Shown: piece after piece, positions 55,257 through 64,000 of the stretch | Layout of the letters: every line of letters begins with the position of its first letter | Numbering within the stretch: position 1 is the first letter of the stretch | Assembly (NCBI GenBank): GCA_024234635.1 | Contig: JACKNX010000004.1 | Coordinates: 1 to 64,000 of the forward strand | Length of the DNA: 64,000 bases | Origin: Pseudomonadales bacterium | GTDB taxonomy: Bacteria; Pseudomonadota; Gammaproteobacteria; Pseudomonadales; Azotimanducaceae | Direction: 5' to 3' | Made by a program: the position numbers and the translations under genes | Notes under the pieces: generated by a model | What the model was told of the DNA's origin: nothing | The model's database searches: none | The model's input: only the letters and a program-made list of their open reading frames with translations

Positions 55257-55727
55257 TCAGTTGCTGTTGCTGCTGGCCTGGTTCAGCGCGGCGTGATGGG
55301 CGGCGATGAGGTCGCTGCCAAGAGTACTGCCATCGTTATTGCCAATGGTGATGGCTGGCCAACGGCCGTCGGCAAAGACGAAAAGTACCAGTGCGCCTTC
55401 CGGACCGGCAACAAGGGGACCGTAACCCCGGTTCGCAAGACCAATGCGGATATCTCCCGCCTTGTGCCACTGTGCGCCGACGCGCTGTGTACCTTCGAGC
55501 AGGATTTCGGTGTAGCTGCAGGCGTGCGTGTGTGCTTCGACCGTGCAGTGAGGAGGGAACCATACCCGGAAGACCGTCGGAGACGCGGGATCGGTTGGGT
55601 CTCCAACACGATACATCTGCGTGCGTATACCGCTAGGCAGTACAGCCTCGTCAATCTCTTCCCAGCTCAGGGCGGCGTGGCCGCGACGGCTGAGTGTCGC
55701 CGAAAGTTCGACGTCGTTCATTGACAT
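55257..55727 (-). CDS. cupin-domain protein
   Basis: 156 residues from the ATG at 55727, six bases after GGAGGG. The cupin motif 1 region is VWFPPHCTVEAHTHACSYTEILLEGTQRVG with metal-type His-X-His, and motif 2 GYGPLVAGPEGALVLFVFADGR lacks the usual second histidine. It is the last gene of the FecIR/TonB receptor unit, 66 bp after the receptor stop, and may act on the imported ligand; that is inference. Confidence 0.82.
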   Translation of the reverse strand: MSMNDVELSATLSRRGHAALSWEEIDEAVLPSGIRTQMYRVGDPTDPASPTVFRVWFPPHCTVEAHTHACSYTEILLEGTQRVGAQWHKAGDIRIGLANRGYGPLVAGPEGALVLFVFADGRWPAITIGNNDGSTLGSDLIAAHHAALNQASSNSN

Positions 55728-55793
55728 AACATTCCCTCCCATGGCGTTTGCATTCTTTGGTGTGTTCGGCGGTTCGCGGCGCGTCCTGACAAT

Positions 55794-58775
55794 CTACAAC
55801 GCGCGCTCGAGGCGCAGATAGCCGAATCGTCCGGTAATGTCATAGGTTCGGGAATCGTAGCTGTCATTGAATGCCGCAGCGGAGAATGGCGGCGGTTCAT
55901 TGAACAGATTATTGAAACCCATTGATATTCTGACCCAGCCCGTCGTGGGTCCCAGGTAGCTGAACTGCAGATTGTGAATCGCCCACAACTCCATCTCCCG
56001 CCTGGTTTCGCGAATCGGCACAATCTCCTTCAGCGTGCTCACGACGAAGATATCGTACTGCGCGCGCCAGTAGTTGCGGCGCCAGCGCAGGGCAAGATTT
56101 GTCTTCCATTTCGGTAGTGCTCCGTTGCCGCTTGCGGCAGCATCCCGGAACGTGCCTGCCTGTTCGAGCGTCGGCTGATCCGGTGCGACCTGATCCTTGA
56201 AGTGGGCCAGATGCGTTGCCTGAAGCGCAATTTCGAAGTGACCGCGATCGGCAACAGGGAAGGCGATGCTGCCGCTGATGTCCACCCCCTGCACCCGACG
56301 GTGCCCGATGTTGAGCAGGTTGGCGCGAATCCGTGAGATGTTGCCGTTGGCATCCCGAAGGACCCGGTCGCTGAACATGCCGCTCTCGGCGTTGGCGTTG
56401 ATGATGAACTGCGCATTGGTATCGACGACATCCTTCTGGTCGATATCAAAAAGATTGACCGACCCTTTCAGCGCTGCATCATGAATTGCGCCCCTGACAT
56501 CCAGGCCCAGGCTGATGGTGCGGGAGCGCTCGGGTTCGAGTTCATCGCTGCCACCTTCAATCGTGAAGAACTGGGTGAGTGTGGGATCGGATGGCTGCTG
56601 GCAACCCGCCAGGCGGGCTGCATTGTCGGTCAATGTGCACGGGTCGTTGAGCTGCTGGAACGACTGTACGGTGCCGCCGAAGAGTTGGTGCAGATCCGGC
56701 GCGCGAAATGCACGGGCCCAGGAAGCGCGTAGGGCAATATTGCTGACGGGCTCCCAGCGCAGCACCACACGTGGATTCGTTTCGTTGCCGAATTCACTGT
56801 AGTGCGAATGGCGGGCGGCGAGAAAAAGTTCAAGGATGCGGGCACCGCGGCGCTGGGTGAGCAACGGAAGTCGGGATTCGGCGTAGATTTCCCAGATGTC
56901 CCGGGAACCGTTGGTCGGTTGGAAATTGCCGCTTCCCAGCAGCAATCCTGCCTGCAGCAAGGGATCCGGGCGGCTGGACAGCGTTTCCCGGCGGAGTTCG
57001 CCACCGAAGGCAATATCGATTGGACCGGCCGGCAGCTCGAACGGGGCGCTTTCCAGGTTGAACGTAAGCGATTTCAGCGCACTGACCCCGCTGCTCTTCG
57101 CCTCTGTCCGGATGTAATCCAGCATCGGCTGCTGGATAGACCACTCGGGACCGAACACATTCAAAGCGACGCAGGGTGCGATGCACTCCGGTGAGAGTGC
57201 TTCCTGAACGCGAAGGGCATTTACCCCGTTGCCGAATTTCTCGTGTGCCCAGGTGCGCGACCAGACTGCGGCCAGATCCCAGCGCCCGAACCCGAGATCG
57301 CCTTCCAGTCCCGCGACCACGCGTGCGCTCTGGCTACGGTTGTGCTGTTTGCGGGCGCCTAAGGGCGCGAAGCGCAGGCGCAGATCCTCGATAACTTCAC
57401 CAAACGGATTGAAAGGTTGCTCCGCGGCGATGGGTATGGGGAGGTTGTCAAACGCAGTAAACAATGGGGTCGGTGCCAATTGGCTGGTTGCCTGGTAGCG
57501 GGAGCCGAGAACTTCGATGAACGCTTGTGTACTCGGGTGCAGTTGCCACTGCCCATCCAGGAATACGGCACTGCGTGTTGATGGCACGCTGAGCGTCGTG
57601 TAGTCGCGGTACTCGAAGCGATCCTCGTCCGAAGCCGCGCGATAGGAGCTGGCCAGCGACGGATCGCCACCTTGTGCTACGTCGTAGACGACCGGACCGG
57701 ACACCAGCTGAATGCGCGCCGGCAGCGTTGCGCTGGAGCGCTGGTCGATCCCGCCCCGCCCGCGGTCGTCCGAGGTACTCGACAGTGCCCGTTGTCGGGA
57801 GTAGAGCGGGTCCTGCCGGAAGAGGCTTATTCCCCCTGTGAGGGTCGCAGCCTGTCCATCCCACCCCCATAACGCACTGACATGCTGGGTCGACTGCGCG
57901 CCATCACTTGTGCTGCCGATGAACGCGTCCAGAAGCAGACCGCGAATATCGCGTCGGGTATGAACGTTGATGACCCCGGCGACGGCGTCGGAACCGTATA
58001 CCGCGCTTGCACCGTCACGCAGGATCTCGACCCGGTCGATCATGGCCAGGGGCAGAACATTGAGATCCACTGCGTGACCGAAGAAGGCATCCGGATTCAG
58101 CCGGCGCCCGTTCAGCAGCACCAGCGTATTGCTTGCCGGCAAGCCGCGCAGTGTTACCGTCGCCGAACCGTCACCGCCATTGGTGACCAGTGTGCTTGTG
58201 GAATTGCCGGCGACGGCGGGGCTGTAGCGTAACAACTGGCTCAGTGTCTGCCGTCCGGAAAGGTCGATTTCCGGTCGGCTGATCTGGTCCATTGGCACTG
58301 GAATGCTGACGCCTTTACCTGACAGGAGGGTTCCCGTCGAACGCTGCTCGGTGACCACAATTTCCTCCGTGCCGGGCGGTAGCGACAGCACCTGCTCGGC
58401 AAGGGTGGCGGGCGTTGAAACATCCTTGTCAGTCGATGGGCAGCCGGGTTTTACGGCGACCAGTGATGGCCGTATCCAGTCGGCACTGAAGCAGAGATTG
58501 TCCAGCAGTTTGCGCAGCGCGGCCTCTGGCGTAAACCGCCCACGTATGGCGGGAGCCTGCACTCCTTCGACCCCTTCCTGGCCGAAAACGATCGAAATGC
58601 CAGCCTGTTTTCCGTATTCAATCAGTGCCTTGTCGAGTGGACCTGAGGCGATATCCAGGAAGGCCGGCGACATGCTCCATGCCGGCAGCATCCAGAAGAC
58701 GCACGAGGCCACCGCGCCTGCAAGCAGGCGAATTCTGCTTCGCGAGCAAGCTGTCAGGCCGTTCGTTGAGACCAC
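55794..58775 (-). CDS. TonB-dependent receptor with N-terminal STN signalling domain
   Basis: 993 residues. Signal peptide (about 1-34), then the STN domain (about 40-110: LDIASGPLDKALIEYGKQAGISIVFG, TPEAALRKLLD) that contacts FecR-type anti-sigma factors, a TonB-box-like EEIVVTEQRS, a plug (TLRGLPASNTLVLLNGRR; RVEILRDGASAVYGSDAVAGVINV) and a barrel ending GRFGYLRLERAL. FecA-like transducing architecture; the ligand is unknown. The FecR gene lies upstream across a 118-bp gap. Confidence 0.94.
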   Translation of the reverse strand: MVSTNGLTACSRSRIRLLAGAVASCVFWMLPAWSMSPAFLDIASGPLDKALIEYGKQAGISIVFGQEGVEGVQAPAIRGRFTPEAALRKLLDNLCFSADWIRPSLVAVKPGCPSTDKDVSTPATLAEQVLSLPPGTEEIVVTEQRSTGTLLSGKGVSIPVPMDQISRPEIDLSGRQTLSQLLRYSPAVAGNSTSTLVTNGGDGSATVTLRGLPASNTLVLLNGRRLNPDAFFGHAVDLNVLPLAMIDRVEILRDGASAVYGSDAVAGVINVHTRRDIRGLLLDAFIGSTSDGAQSTQHVSALWGWDGQAATLTGGISLFRQDPLYSRQRALSSTSDDRGRGGIDQRSSATLPARIQLVSGPVVYDVAQGGDPSLASSYRAASDEDRFEYRDYTTLSVPSTRSAVFLDGQWQLHPSTQAFIEVLGSRYQATSQLAPTPLFTAFDNLPIPIAAEQPFNPFGEVIEDLRLRFAPLGARKQHNRSQSARVVAGLEGDLGFGRWDLAAVWSRTWAHEKFGNGVNALRVQEALSPECIAPCVALNVFGPEWSIQQPMLDYIRTEAKSSGVSALKSLTFNLESAPFELPAGPIDIAFGGELRRETLSSRPDPLLQAGLLLGSGNFQPTNGSRDIWEIYAESRLPLLTQRRGARILELFLAARHSHYSEFGNETNPRVVLRWEPVSNIALRASWARAFRAPDLHQLFGGTVQSFQQLNDPCTLTDNAARLAGCQQPSDPTLTQFFTIEGGSDELEPERSRTISLGLDVRGAIHDAALKGSVNLFDIDQKDVVDTNAQFIINANAESGMFSDRVLRDANGNISRIRANLLNIGHRRVQGVDISGSIAFPVADRGHFEIALQATHLAHFKDQVAPDQPTLEQAGTFRDAAASGNGALPKWKTNLALRWRRNYWRAQYDIFVVSTLKEIVPIRETRREMELWAIHNLQFSYLGPTTGWVRISMGFNNLFNEPPPFSAAAFNDSYDSRTYDITGRFGYLRLERAL

Positions 58776-58893
58776 GTTTCCCTGTGAGCGGTCACGATGC
58801 GCGCAATCCTATCAGGTTGCCGCCGGCGCTATCCCGTCCCGCCGCAAAATACGGGGATTTTACGTCGTTGCCGTCAACTGCCCGTGACTGCGG

Positions 58894-59820
58894 TCACGAC
58901 CCCCGCGAGAGCAGAATCAGCCGGTCACCTATCCGGTTCCAGCGCAGGTTCAGTCCGCTGGCTATTGCGTCCAGCATGTCTTCTTCGCCATCCACCTGGA
59001 GCACCGCGGTTACGGCAACGTCTCCAATCGAGTCGTCAGCCAGGCTGACAGTAACGGGGAGATAGCGGTTGAGATCCTCAATGACCTCACGCAGGGGGAG
59101 TTTGGTATACACAAGCTGACCACCGCGCCAGCCGGCTATGGTGTCCGTGCCAAGCGTATAGGCGGTGCGGGTATCGCCCTCGATCCGCAAAGCCTCTCCG
59201 GCGTGGAGGAGGTGAGGGCTCGTGGTACCCGGTGCCGTCACCGCCACGATACCTTCTTCGACTTCCACACTGGTCACTGCCGGCAGCTGACGAACATTGA
59301 AGCGCGTCCCGAGGACAACGATTTCGGTATCACCCGCCTGGACGACAAACGGATGCGCCTCATCGCGGGCGATTCGGAAGAATACCTCGCCAGACTCCAG
59401 CCGGACTTCGCGGCGCTCGTCGAATCGGACGACATCTATCGCCGAGCGGGTATTGAGGAACAGCTCCGAGCCGTCATCGAGCCGGATCTCGCGCTGTTCG
59501 CCGGCAAGGGTGCTGTAGTGGGCATCCTGAGGGGCGACCAGCAGGAACAGGCCCAGTGCCAGCACGGCAGACGCCGCAACCGCCATCCACTGCCAGAAGG
59601 CCGGTCGGGGCAACGGCTCCCGCTCGGATTGGTCGAGGCTGCCTGCCAGCGCCCAAAGCGCCGCGTATTCGTCAAATGATTTTCCGTGCCGGTCGTCTTC
59701 TGCCAGCCATTCAGCGAACGCCTGCTCGTCGCTTTCCGTCACTTCCGGGCGGCGCAACCGAGCGACCCAGCCTGCGGCTGTGTCTTCCATGGTGCTACCT
59801 GGGCTCTCCATATCTTTCAC
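58894..59820 (-). CDS. FecR-family anti-sigma factor/regulator
   Basis: 308 residues. DUF4880-type N-terminus (AAGWVARLRRPEVTESDEQAFAEWLAEDDRHGKSFDEY) binds the sigma factor in the cytoplasm; one membrane segment at 77-96; periplasmic FecR domain (TLAGEQREIRLDDGSELFLNTRSAI, VEVEEGIVAVT) and an STN-like C-terminus (LVYTKLPLREVIEDLNRYLP). It should relay receptor occupancy to the adjacent sigma gene. Earlier Met codons at residues 4 and 11 are alternative starts. Confidence 0.92.
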   Translation of the reverse strand: MKDMESPGSTMEDTAAGWVARLRRPEVTESDEQAFAEWLAEDDRHGKSFDEYAALWALAGSLDQSEREPLPRPAFWQWMAVAASAVLALGLFLLVAPQDAHYSTLAGEQREIRLDDGSELFLNTRSAIDVVRFDERREVRLESGEVFFRIARDEAHPFVVQAGDTEIVVLGTRFNVRQLPAVTSVEVEEGIVAVTAPGTTSPHLLHAGEALRIEGDTRTAYTLGTDTIAGWRGGQLVYTKLPLREVIEDLNRYLPVTVSLADDSIGDVAVTAVLQVDGEEDMLDAIASGLNLRWNRIGDRLILLSRGS

Positions 59821-59968
59821 GGACTGTCCTCTTGGGAATTCTCTTCGTGAGTTTTCGTGTTCCCGGTGTTCAGTGGGATGCTTACCCCCATATGACGATC
59901 AGTGTCAGTAATCCCTCATTGGAAAAAGGAAAATTTCCTGCACTGCGTCACGTTACGACGGGTTTGCC

Positions 59969-60526
59969 TCAGGGAGGCGCCCGGTTGTTCGGGACGCGGG
60001 GCTCAGCGCCAGCGGATGATCCGCCGAGAGCCTGCCGAAACGTTCGCAGGACCTGGATGATGTATTTCTCGACCATGCTTTCCGATACGCCAAGTTCGCG
60101 GGCGATTTCGGGATAGGAGAAGCCGTCGAGCCGATGCATGAGGAATGCCCGCTGGGTTTTTTCCGGCAACGTGCGAAGAGCGGCCTGGATGATGCGCAGC
60201 GACTGCGCGTGCATGGCGCTTTCCTCCGCCGCAGGCACGGAAGCTTCTTCCAGGCTGGTTTCCTCATGACGTTGCGCTACACGGAGGTGGCGCACGCGAT
60301 CGATAGCCAGATTGGTGGCGGTCTGGAAGAGGAACGCTTTTGGATTCTCGAGCGATTGCGGGTCGCGCAGCCGGGCAATTCGGGTCCAGGCTTCCTGGGC
60401 GATATCCCTCGCTTCCTCCGGATCGCCGAATTTGGCGGCAAGGTAACGAACCAGTCCCTTGTCGTGACGGGCATGCAGACTGGCAACGATGGATGCGGTG
60501 TCTGGTTTGATACGAAACTCGCAATT
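59969..60526 (-). CDS. FecI-like ECF sigma factor, start codon unresolved
   Basis: The coordinates are the open frame between an in-frame TAA (60529-60527) and the stop. Region 2 (SLHARHDKGLVRYLAAKFGDPEEARDIAQEAWTRIARLRDPQSLENPKAFLFQTATNLAIDRVRH) and region 4 (ALRTLPEKTQRAFLMHRLDGFSYPEIARELGVSESMVEKYIIQVL) are complete. No ATG, GTG or TTG exists between that TAA and region 2; the first is a GTG at 60295, inside region 2. A GTG with an AAGGA site at 60568 is in frame but cut off by the TAA. It pairs with the FecR gene downstream. See findings. Confidence 0.85.
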   Translation of the reverse strand, partial: NCEFRIKPDTASIVASLHARHDKGLVRYLAAKFGDPEEARDIAQEAWTRIARLRDPQSLENPKAFLFQTATNLAIDRVRHLRVAQRHEETSLEEASVPAAEESAMHAQSLRIIQAALRTLPEKTQRAFLMHRLDGFSYPEIARELGVSESMVEKYIIQVLRTFRQALGGSSAGAEPRVPNNRAPP

Positions 60527-60793
60527 TTACTGACGGCCTGGCGCGACGCGCTGGCGGGTCAATGCCACATCTTCCTTAGCTACCGTGCTCGCATCGTCGC
60601 GATGCACGCTTGCGGGCACCTGTTCAGAGGCGAAACCAGGTACGTTGAGGTGTGCCCGGGTCCCTGTGCACCCCCGGTCGCTCCGGGGCTGCCGGCGCCG
60701 GCGATGAACTCTATCATAGCGTCACATTCCGCGGCCAAGATCCGCTTTTCGCCGCAACTGCCTGATATGATTCACTCTCTCAACACCGCAACA

Positions 60794-62317
60794 ATGGATG
60801 CAGCGATGTCTGGTGACAGCAACGGGGGCAGGTTGGCAGAGGGTGCCGCCTTGCCGCGACTACCGTTTGCCTATGCCAAGCGCCATGGGGTGGTTCTGAC
60901 GTCAACGCCGATGCCGTCCCATCAGGTGGAAGTGGCGTGCCGTCAACGTCCGGCGCTCAGTGTGTTGGCGGAAGTAAAGCGGGTGGCACGCCGCGAGCTT
61001 GTGGTGAAAAACGTCACGGACGCGGAATTCGAGCGCCTGATTACCGATGCATACTCCCGTGACAGCTCTCAGGCCCGCCAGATGGTCGAGGACATGGACG
61101 ATGAGATCAATCTCCTGTCCCTCGCTGAAGCGCTGCCGCAGCCCGGCGATCTGCTCGAGCAGGAAGACGATGCCCCCATTATCCGGCTGATCAATGCATT
61201 GCTCGCCGAGGCGATACGCGAATCGGCATCTGATATCCATATCGAAACTTTCGAGCGCACCCTGGTCGTGCGTTTCCGGGTGGACGGGGTAATGCGCGAA
61301 GTTGTGCAGCCGCGTCGCGAACTGGCGCCTCTCCTGGTCTCCCGGATCAAGGTCATGGCGCGATTGGACATCGCCGAAAAGCGCGTACCACAGGATGGCC
61401 GGATCAGCGTGCGCATCGGTGGCAGGGAAGTCGATGTGCGGGTATCGACGATGCCGGCGAGCAGTGGCGAGCGGGTGGTCATGCGGTTGCTCGATAAACA
61501 GGCCGGGCGTCTGAAGCTGGGAAATCTGGGCATGAGCGCCGAGCGGATGGATGTACTGCGCCGGCTGGTGCACCTTCCGCATGGCATTTTTCTGGTCACG
61601 GGCCCCACAGGCTCCGGTAAGACCACCACTCTTTATGCATCGCTAGCCGAGCTGGATGCCTCCGCCATCAATGTACTTACGGTCGAAGATCCCATCGAAT
61701 ACAACCTCCCGGGCATCGGCCAGACGCAGGTGAATACCAAAGCGGACATGACCTTTGCCCGTGGTCTTCGGGCCATCCTGCGTCAGGATCCCGATGTGGT
61801 GATGGTTGGTGAAATCCGTGACCTGGAGACCGCGGAAGTGGCTGTCCAGGCCAGCCTCACCGGACACCTGGTTCTGTCGACGCTGCATACCAACACGGCT
61901 GTGGGGGCCATCAGCCGTCTGGTCGACATGGGTGTCGAACCGTTCCTGTTGTCCTCGAGTATCGTTGGCGTGCTGGCGCAACGACTGGTGCGGGTACTCT
62001 GCCAGGATTGTAAACGCCCTCGCATGGCGGGACCGTCGGAACTGCGCTTCCTGGGCGTCTCTCGTGCCACGGTGCACGAACCAGGCGGTTGCGAGGCGTG
62101 CGGGCACTCCGGTTATCGCGGCCGTACGGGAATCTATGAACTGATCCCGGTGGATGAAACTTTTCGTCAGCTTGTGCATGACCGTGTCTCGGAACAGGAA
62201 CTCACCGCCTATGTGCGCAGGAAGTGCCCCGGCATTCGCGCCGATGGAGTCGAGAAGGTGCTTGCGGGAGTCACCACCGTGCAGGAAGTGCTGCGGGTAT
62301 CGCTTGAACAAGCCTGA
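60794..62317 (+). CDS. gspE: type II secretion system ATPase GspE
   Basis: 507 residues from the ATG at 60794; ATGs at 60767 and 60806 are alternatives and none has a clear ribosome-binding site. The cytoplasmic ATPase powers pseudopilus assembly. Walker A GPTGSGKTT (270-278), Asp box, Walker B DPDVVMVGE (332-340), His box LVLSTLHTN, and a zinc site C403, C406, C433, C436. The N-terminal domain (LPRLPFAYAKRHGV, VEVACRQRP) is the short GspE-N1 type. It begins a gspE-F-G run that continues out of the window; divergent from the ECF sigma gene. Confidence 0.94.
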   Translation: MDAAMSGDSNGGRLAEGAALPRLPFAYAKRHGVVLTSTPMPSHQVEVACRQRPALSVLAEVKRVARRELVVKNVTDAEFERLITDAYSRDSSQARQMVEDMDDEINLLSLAEALPQPGDLLEQEDDAPIIRLINALLAEAIRESASDIHIETFERTLVVRFRVDGVMREVVQPRRELAPLLVSRIKVMARLDIAEKRVPQDGRISVRIGGREVDVRVSTMPASSGERVVMRLLDKQAGRLKLGNLGMSAERMDVLRRLVHLPHGIFLVTGPTGSGKTTTLYASLAELDASAINVLTVEDPIEYNLPGIGQTQVNTKADMTFARGLRAILRQDPDVVMVGEIRDLETAEVAVQASLTGHLVLSTLHTNTAVGAISRLVDMGVEPFLLSSSIVGVLAQRLVRVLCQDCKRPRMAGPSELRFLGVSRATVHEPGGCEACGHSGYRGRTGIYELIPVDETFRQLVHDRVSEQELTAYVRRKCPGIRADGVEKVLAGVTTVQEVLRVSLEQA

Positions 62318-62375
62318 AGTCGTTATGGTCGCCAGCAGACATCGGCTCATTGGCCAGCGGACGGACGACTGAGCG

Positions 62376-63587
62376 GTGGCAGCGTTCGAGTACATTGCGC
62401 TCGATGCCCGCGGTCGTGAACGCAAGGGAGTCATCGAAAGTGACAGCCAGCGTCAGGCGCGCCAGCAACTGCGCGACCAGGGGTTGGCACCGCTGGAGGT
62501 GCAACCCGCTGCCGAAAAACAGGGTGGTCAACGCAGCGAGCTGTTTGCCAGGCGTGGTATCAACCGACTGGAGCGGGTGCTCATTACCCGTCAGCTGGCG
62601 ACCCTGGTGCGCGCCAGCCTGCCGCTGGAGGAAGCGCTGCACGCCATCGCCCAGCAGGCGGACAACCAACGGGTCCGATCGCTTGTCATGGGCATCCGCA
62701 GCAAGGTGCTTGAAGGCTATTCGCTGGCGGCAAGCCTGGCGGAATATCCACGCAGTTTCACCGCCCTGTATCGCTCCACCGTCGCCTCCGGTGAACAGTC
62801 CGGACATCTGGACCGGGTTCTTGAAAATCTGGCCGACTATCTGGAGCGGCAGTACGAATCCAGTCGCAATGTGGAAATGGCACTGATCTACCCGGTGACC
62901 TTGCTCGTGCTGGCTGTCCTTATCGTCGGTGCGCTCATGGTTTATGTGGTGCCGGACATGGTGTCCGTGATCGAAAATGCCGGGCAGCAACTGCCGCCCA
63001 TGACCGTGGTACTCATTGCATTGTCCGAATTTCTTGCCAGCTGGTGGTGGGTCGTCCTGGGCCTGACGGGGGCCGGTGCCCTGCTGGTGCGCTGGTTGTT
63101 GCGTCAGCCGCAGATTCGCCTCAGGTGGGATCACCGGCTGCTGCATCTGCCACTCGTACGCCGAATCTCCCGTAGTGCCAATGCAGCGCGGTATGCCAAT
63201 ACGCTGGCAATCCTCGGTGGCAGCGGTGTACCGCTGGTCGAAGGCATGTCCATTGCGCAGGATGTCGTTGCCAACACCTTTCTGCGCGACCGGCTGAAGT
63301 CGGCGACGCAACGGGTAAGCGAAGGCAGTAGCCTGCGCAGTGCTTTGGAGGGCGTGGGCTATTTTCCGCCCATGCTTTTGCACATGGTCGCCAGCGGCGA
63401 GGCGAGCGGTGAACTGGACACGATGCTCGATCGGGTGGCTCGTCACCAGCAGAGCGAAGTGGAGAGGCTGGTGGCAACGGTGGTCGGCCTGTTCCAGCCC
63501 GCGATGCTCATCGTCATGGGTGGCGTCGTGCTATTCATCGTCATGGCGGTACTGTTGCCGATTCTGAATATGAACCAGGCGATCTGA
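62376..63587 (+). CDS. gspF: type II secretion inner-membrane protein GspF
   Basis: 403 residues with the duplicated GspF domain and three membrane segments (about 169-192, 212-236, 370-395). FEYIALDARGRERKGVIESDS is the family N-terminus and GLFQPAMLIVMGGVVLFIVMAVLLPILNMNQAI the C-terminus. GTG start; 58 bp after gspE. It is the platform protein contacted by GspE. Confidence 0.95.
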   Translation: MAAFEYIALDARGRERKGVIESDSQRQARQQLRDQGLAPLEVQPAAEKQGGQRSELFARRGINRLERVLITRQLATLVRASLPLEEALHAIAQQADNQRVRSLVMGIRSKVLEGYSLAASLAEYPRSFTALYRSTVASGEQSGHLDRVLENLADYLERQYESSRNVEMALIYPVTLLVLAVLIVGALMVYVVPDMVSVIENAGQQLPPMTVVLIALSEFLASWWWVVLGLTGAGALLVRWLLRQPQIRLRWDHRLLHLPLVRRISRSANAARYANTLAILGGSGVPLVEGMSIAQDVVANTFLRDRLKSATQRVSEGSSLRSALEGVGYFPPMLLHMVASGEASGELDTMLDRVARHQQSEVERLVATVVGLFQPAMLIVMGGVVLFIVMAVLLPILNMNQAI

Positions 63588-63608
63588 AGACTGCGAAGGA
63601 GTATTCCG

Positions 63609-64000
63609 ATGACAAATAGGGACAGATTCGCGGGAATACCGCGCGTGAACGCGGTGTCCGGCTTTACGCTGATCGAGATCATGATCGTGGTGGTGATCAT
63701 TGGCATTCTCGGCGCCATCATCGTTCCGACCTTCATGTCGCGTCCTGACCAGGCAAGGGTTACGGCAGCACAGACGGATCTGCGCAACATCGGCGCGGCA
63801 CTCAATCTCTACCGTCTCGACAACTTCCAGTACCCGTCAACGGAGCAGGGGCTCGAGGCGTTGGTGAGAAAACCCACGGGTTTTCCGGAACCCAAGAACT
63901 ACAGCCCGGACGGTTATCTAAAGGCAAAGTCCGTACCGACGGATCCCTGGGGCTCGCCATATGTCTACGAGCGCAGTGGTTCCGATTTCCTGCTGCTCAG
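63609..64000 (+). CDS. gspG: type II secretion major pseudopilin GspG (partial)
   Basis: The reading frame is open from ATG at 63609 to the window end, about 130 residues visible. Prepilin signal with cleavage at SG|FTLIEIMIVVV: F19 and E23 of the precursor are the +1 Phe and +5 Glu. YPSTEQGLEALV and VPTDPWGSPYVYE are the GspG hallmarks (the calcium-site region). It is 21 bp after gspF, with AAGGAG before the ATG. The 3' end lies outside the window. Confidence 0.95.
   Translation, partial: MTNRDRFAGIPRVNAVSGFTLIEIMIVVVIIGILGAIIVPTFMSRPDQARVTAAQTDLRNIGAALNLYRLDNFQYPSTEQGLEALVRKPTGFPEPKNYSPDGYLKAKSVPTDPWGSPYVYERSGSDFLLL

Noticed and set aside
60340..60430. Possible pair of compensating frameshifts in the ECF sigma factor region 2
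   Set aside because: Careful re-reading of the minus strand shows one continuous frame from GDPEEARDIAQEAW through RLRDPQSLENPKAF; the apparent shifts came from a miscopied base.

Overview
The window reads as a stretch of chromosome from a GC-rich, aerobic gammaproteobacterium. The strongest evidence is gene order. The run mnmA-hflD-purB, icd, cspD/clpS-clpA-infA-bpt-aat, ftsK-lolA-rarA-crcB-serS-cysG, then tusBCD/tusE matches the arrangement I know from Pseudomonas and its relatives. Genus and family cannot be fixed from sequence alone; several TonB receptors, an ImuABC cassette and exosortase-type polysaccharide genes would suit an environmental lineage. No prophage, insertion sequence, CRISPR array or rRNA operon is visible.

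Layout: 1-6.2 kb carries a DUF502 membrane protein, a minus-strand operon (mnmA, hflD, purB, GNAT protein) and moaC-moaD-moaE. 6.4-13.4 kb holds icd, cspD and an N-degron protein-quality cluster (clpS, clpA, infA, bpt, aat and a PA4642-like gene). 13.6-21 kb is a plus-strand housekeeping block (ftsK, lolA, rarA, crcB, serS, cysG). 21-22.8 kb has tusDCB-tusE and tRNA-Ser(UGA) on the minus strand. 23.1-29.1 kb is a nucleotide-sugar and exopolysaccharide region: galE, a UDP-glucuronate 4-epimerase and a UDP-HexNAc dehydrogenase, divergent from a BY-kinase-like protein and an XrtA-type ATPase. 29.2-34.8 kb is the SOS mutagenesis cassette imuA-imuB-dnaE2, with two LexA-type palindromes in front of imuA.

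35.2-39.7 kb is a tightly overlapping trio: glutathione reductase, alkaline phosphatase and a sodium:alanine symporter with an unusual insertion. 39.7-45.8 kb has sppA, a stand-alone murF, moaA, a lipoprotein and a DUF1285 protein. 45.9-49.7 kb carries the ETF electron-transfer chain (ETF-QO, etfB, etfA). 49.9-55 kb has a small AP2-like protein, pyrB, a secreted protein and a large TonB-dependent receptor. 55.2-60.5 kb is a minus-strand iron-starvation-type signalling unit (FecI-like sigma, FecR-like anti-sigma, STN-containing TonB receptor, cupin). The window ends inside a type II secretion operon (gspE, gspF, partial gspG).

The most notable unexplained signals are: a dispersed intergenic repeat of about 98 bp (two near-identical copies at 35 kb, one inverted at 55 kb, one decayed at 43 kb) whose end abuts terminator-like A/T tracts; five exact-period 13-bp units with DnaA-box-like cores at 44.6 kb; a sigma-factor gene without a usable canonical start codon; and a structured leader with a G10 tract and a backward-facing terminator before moaA.
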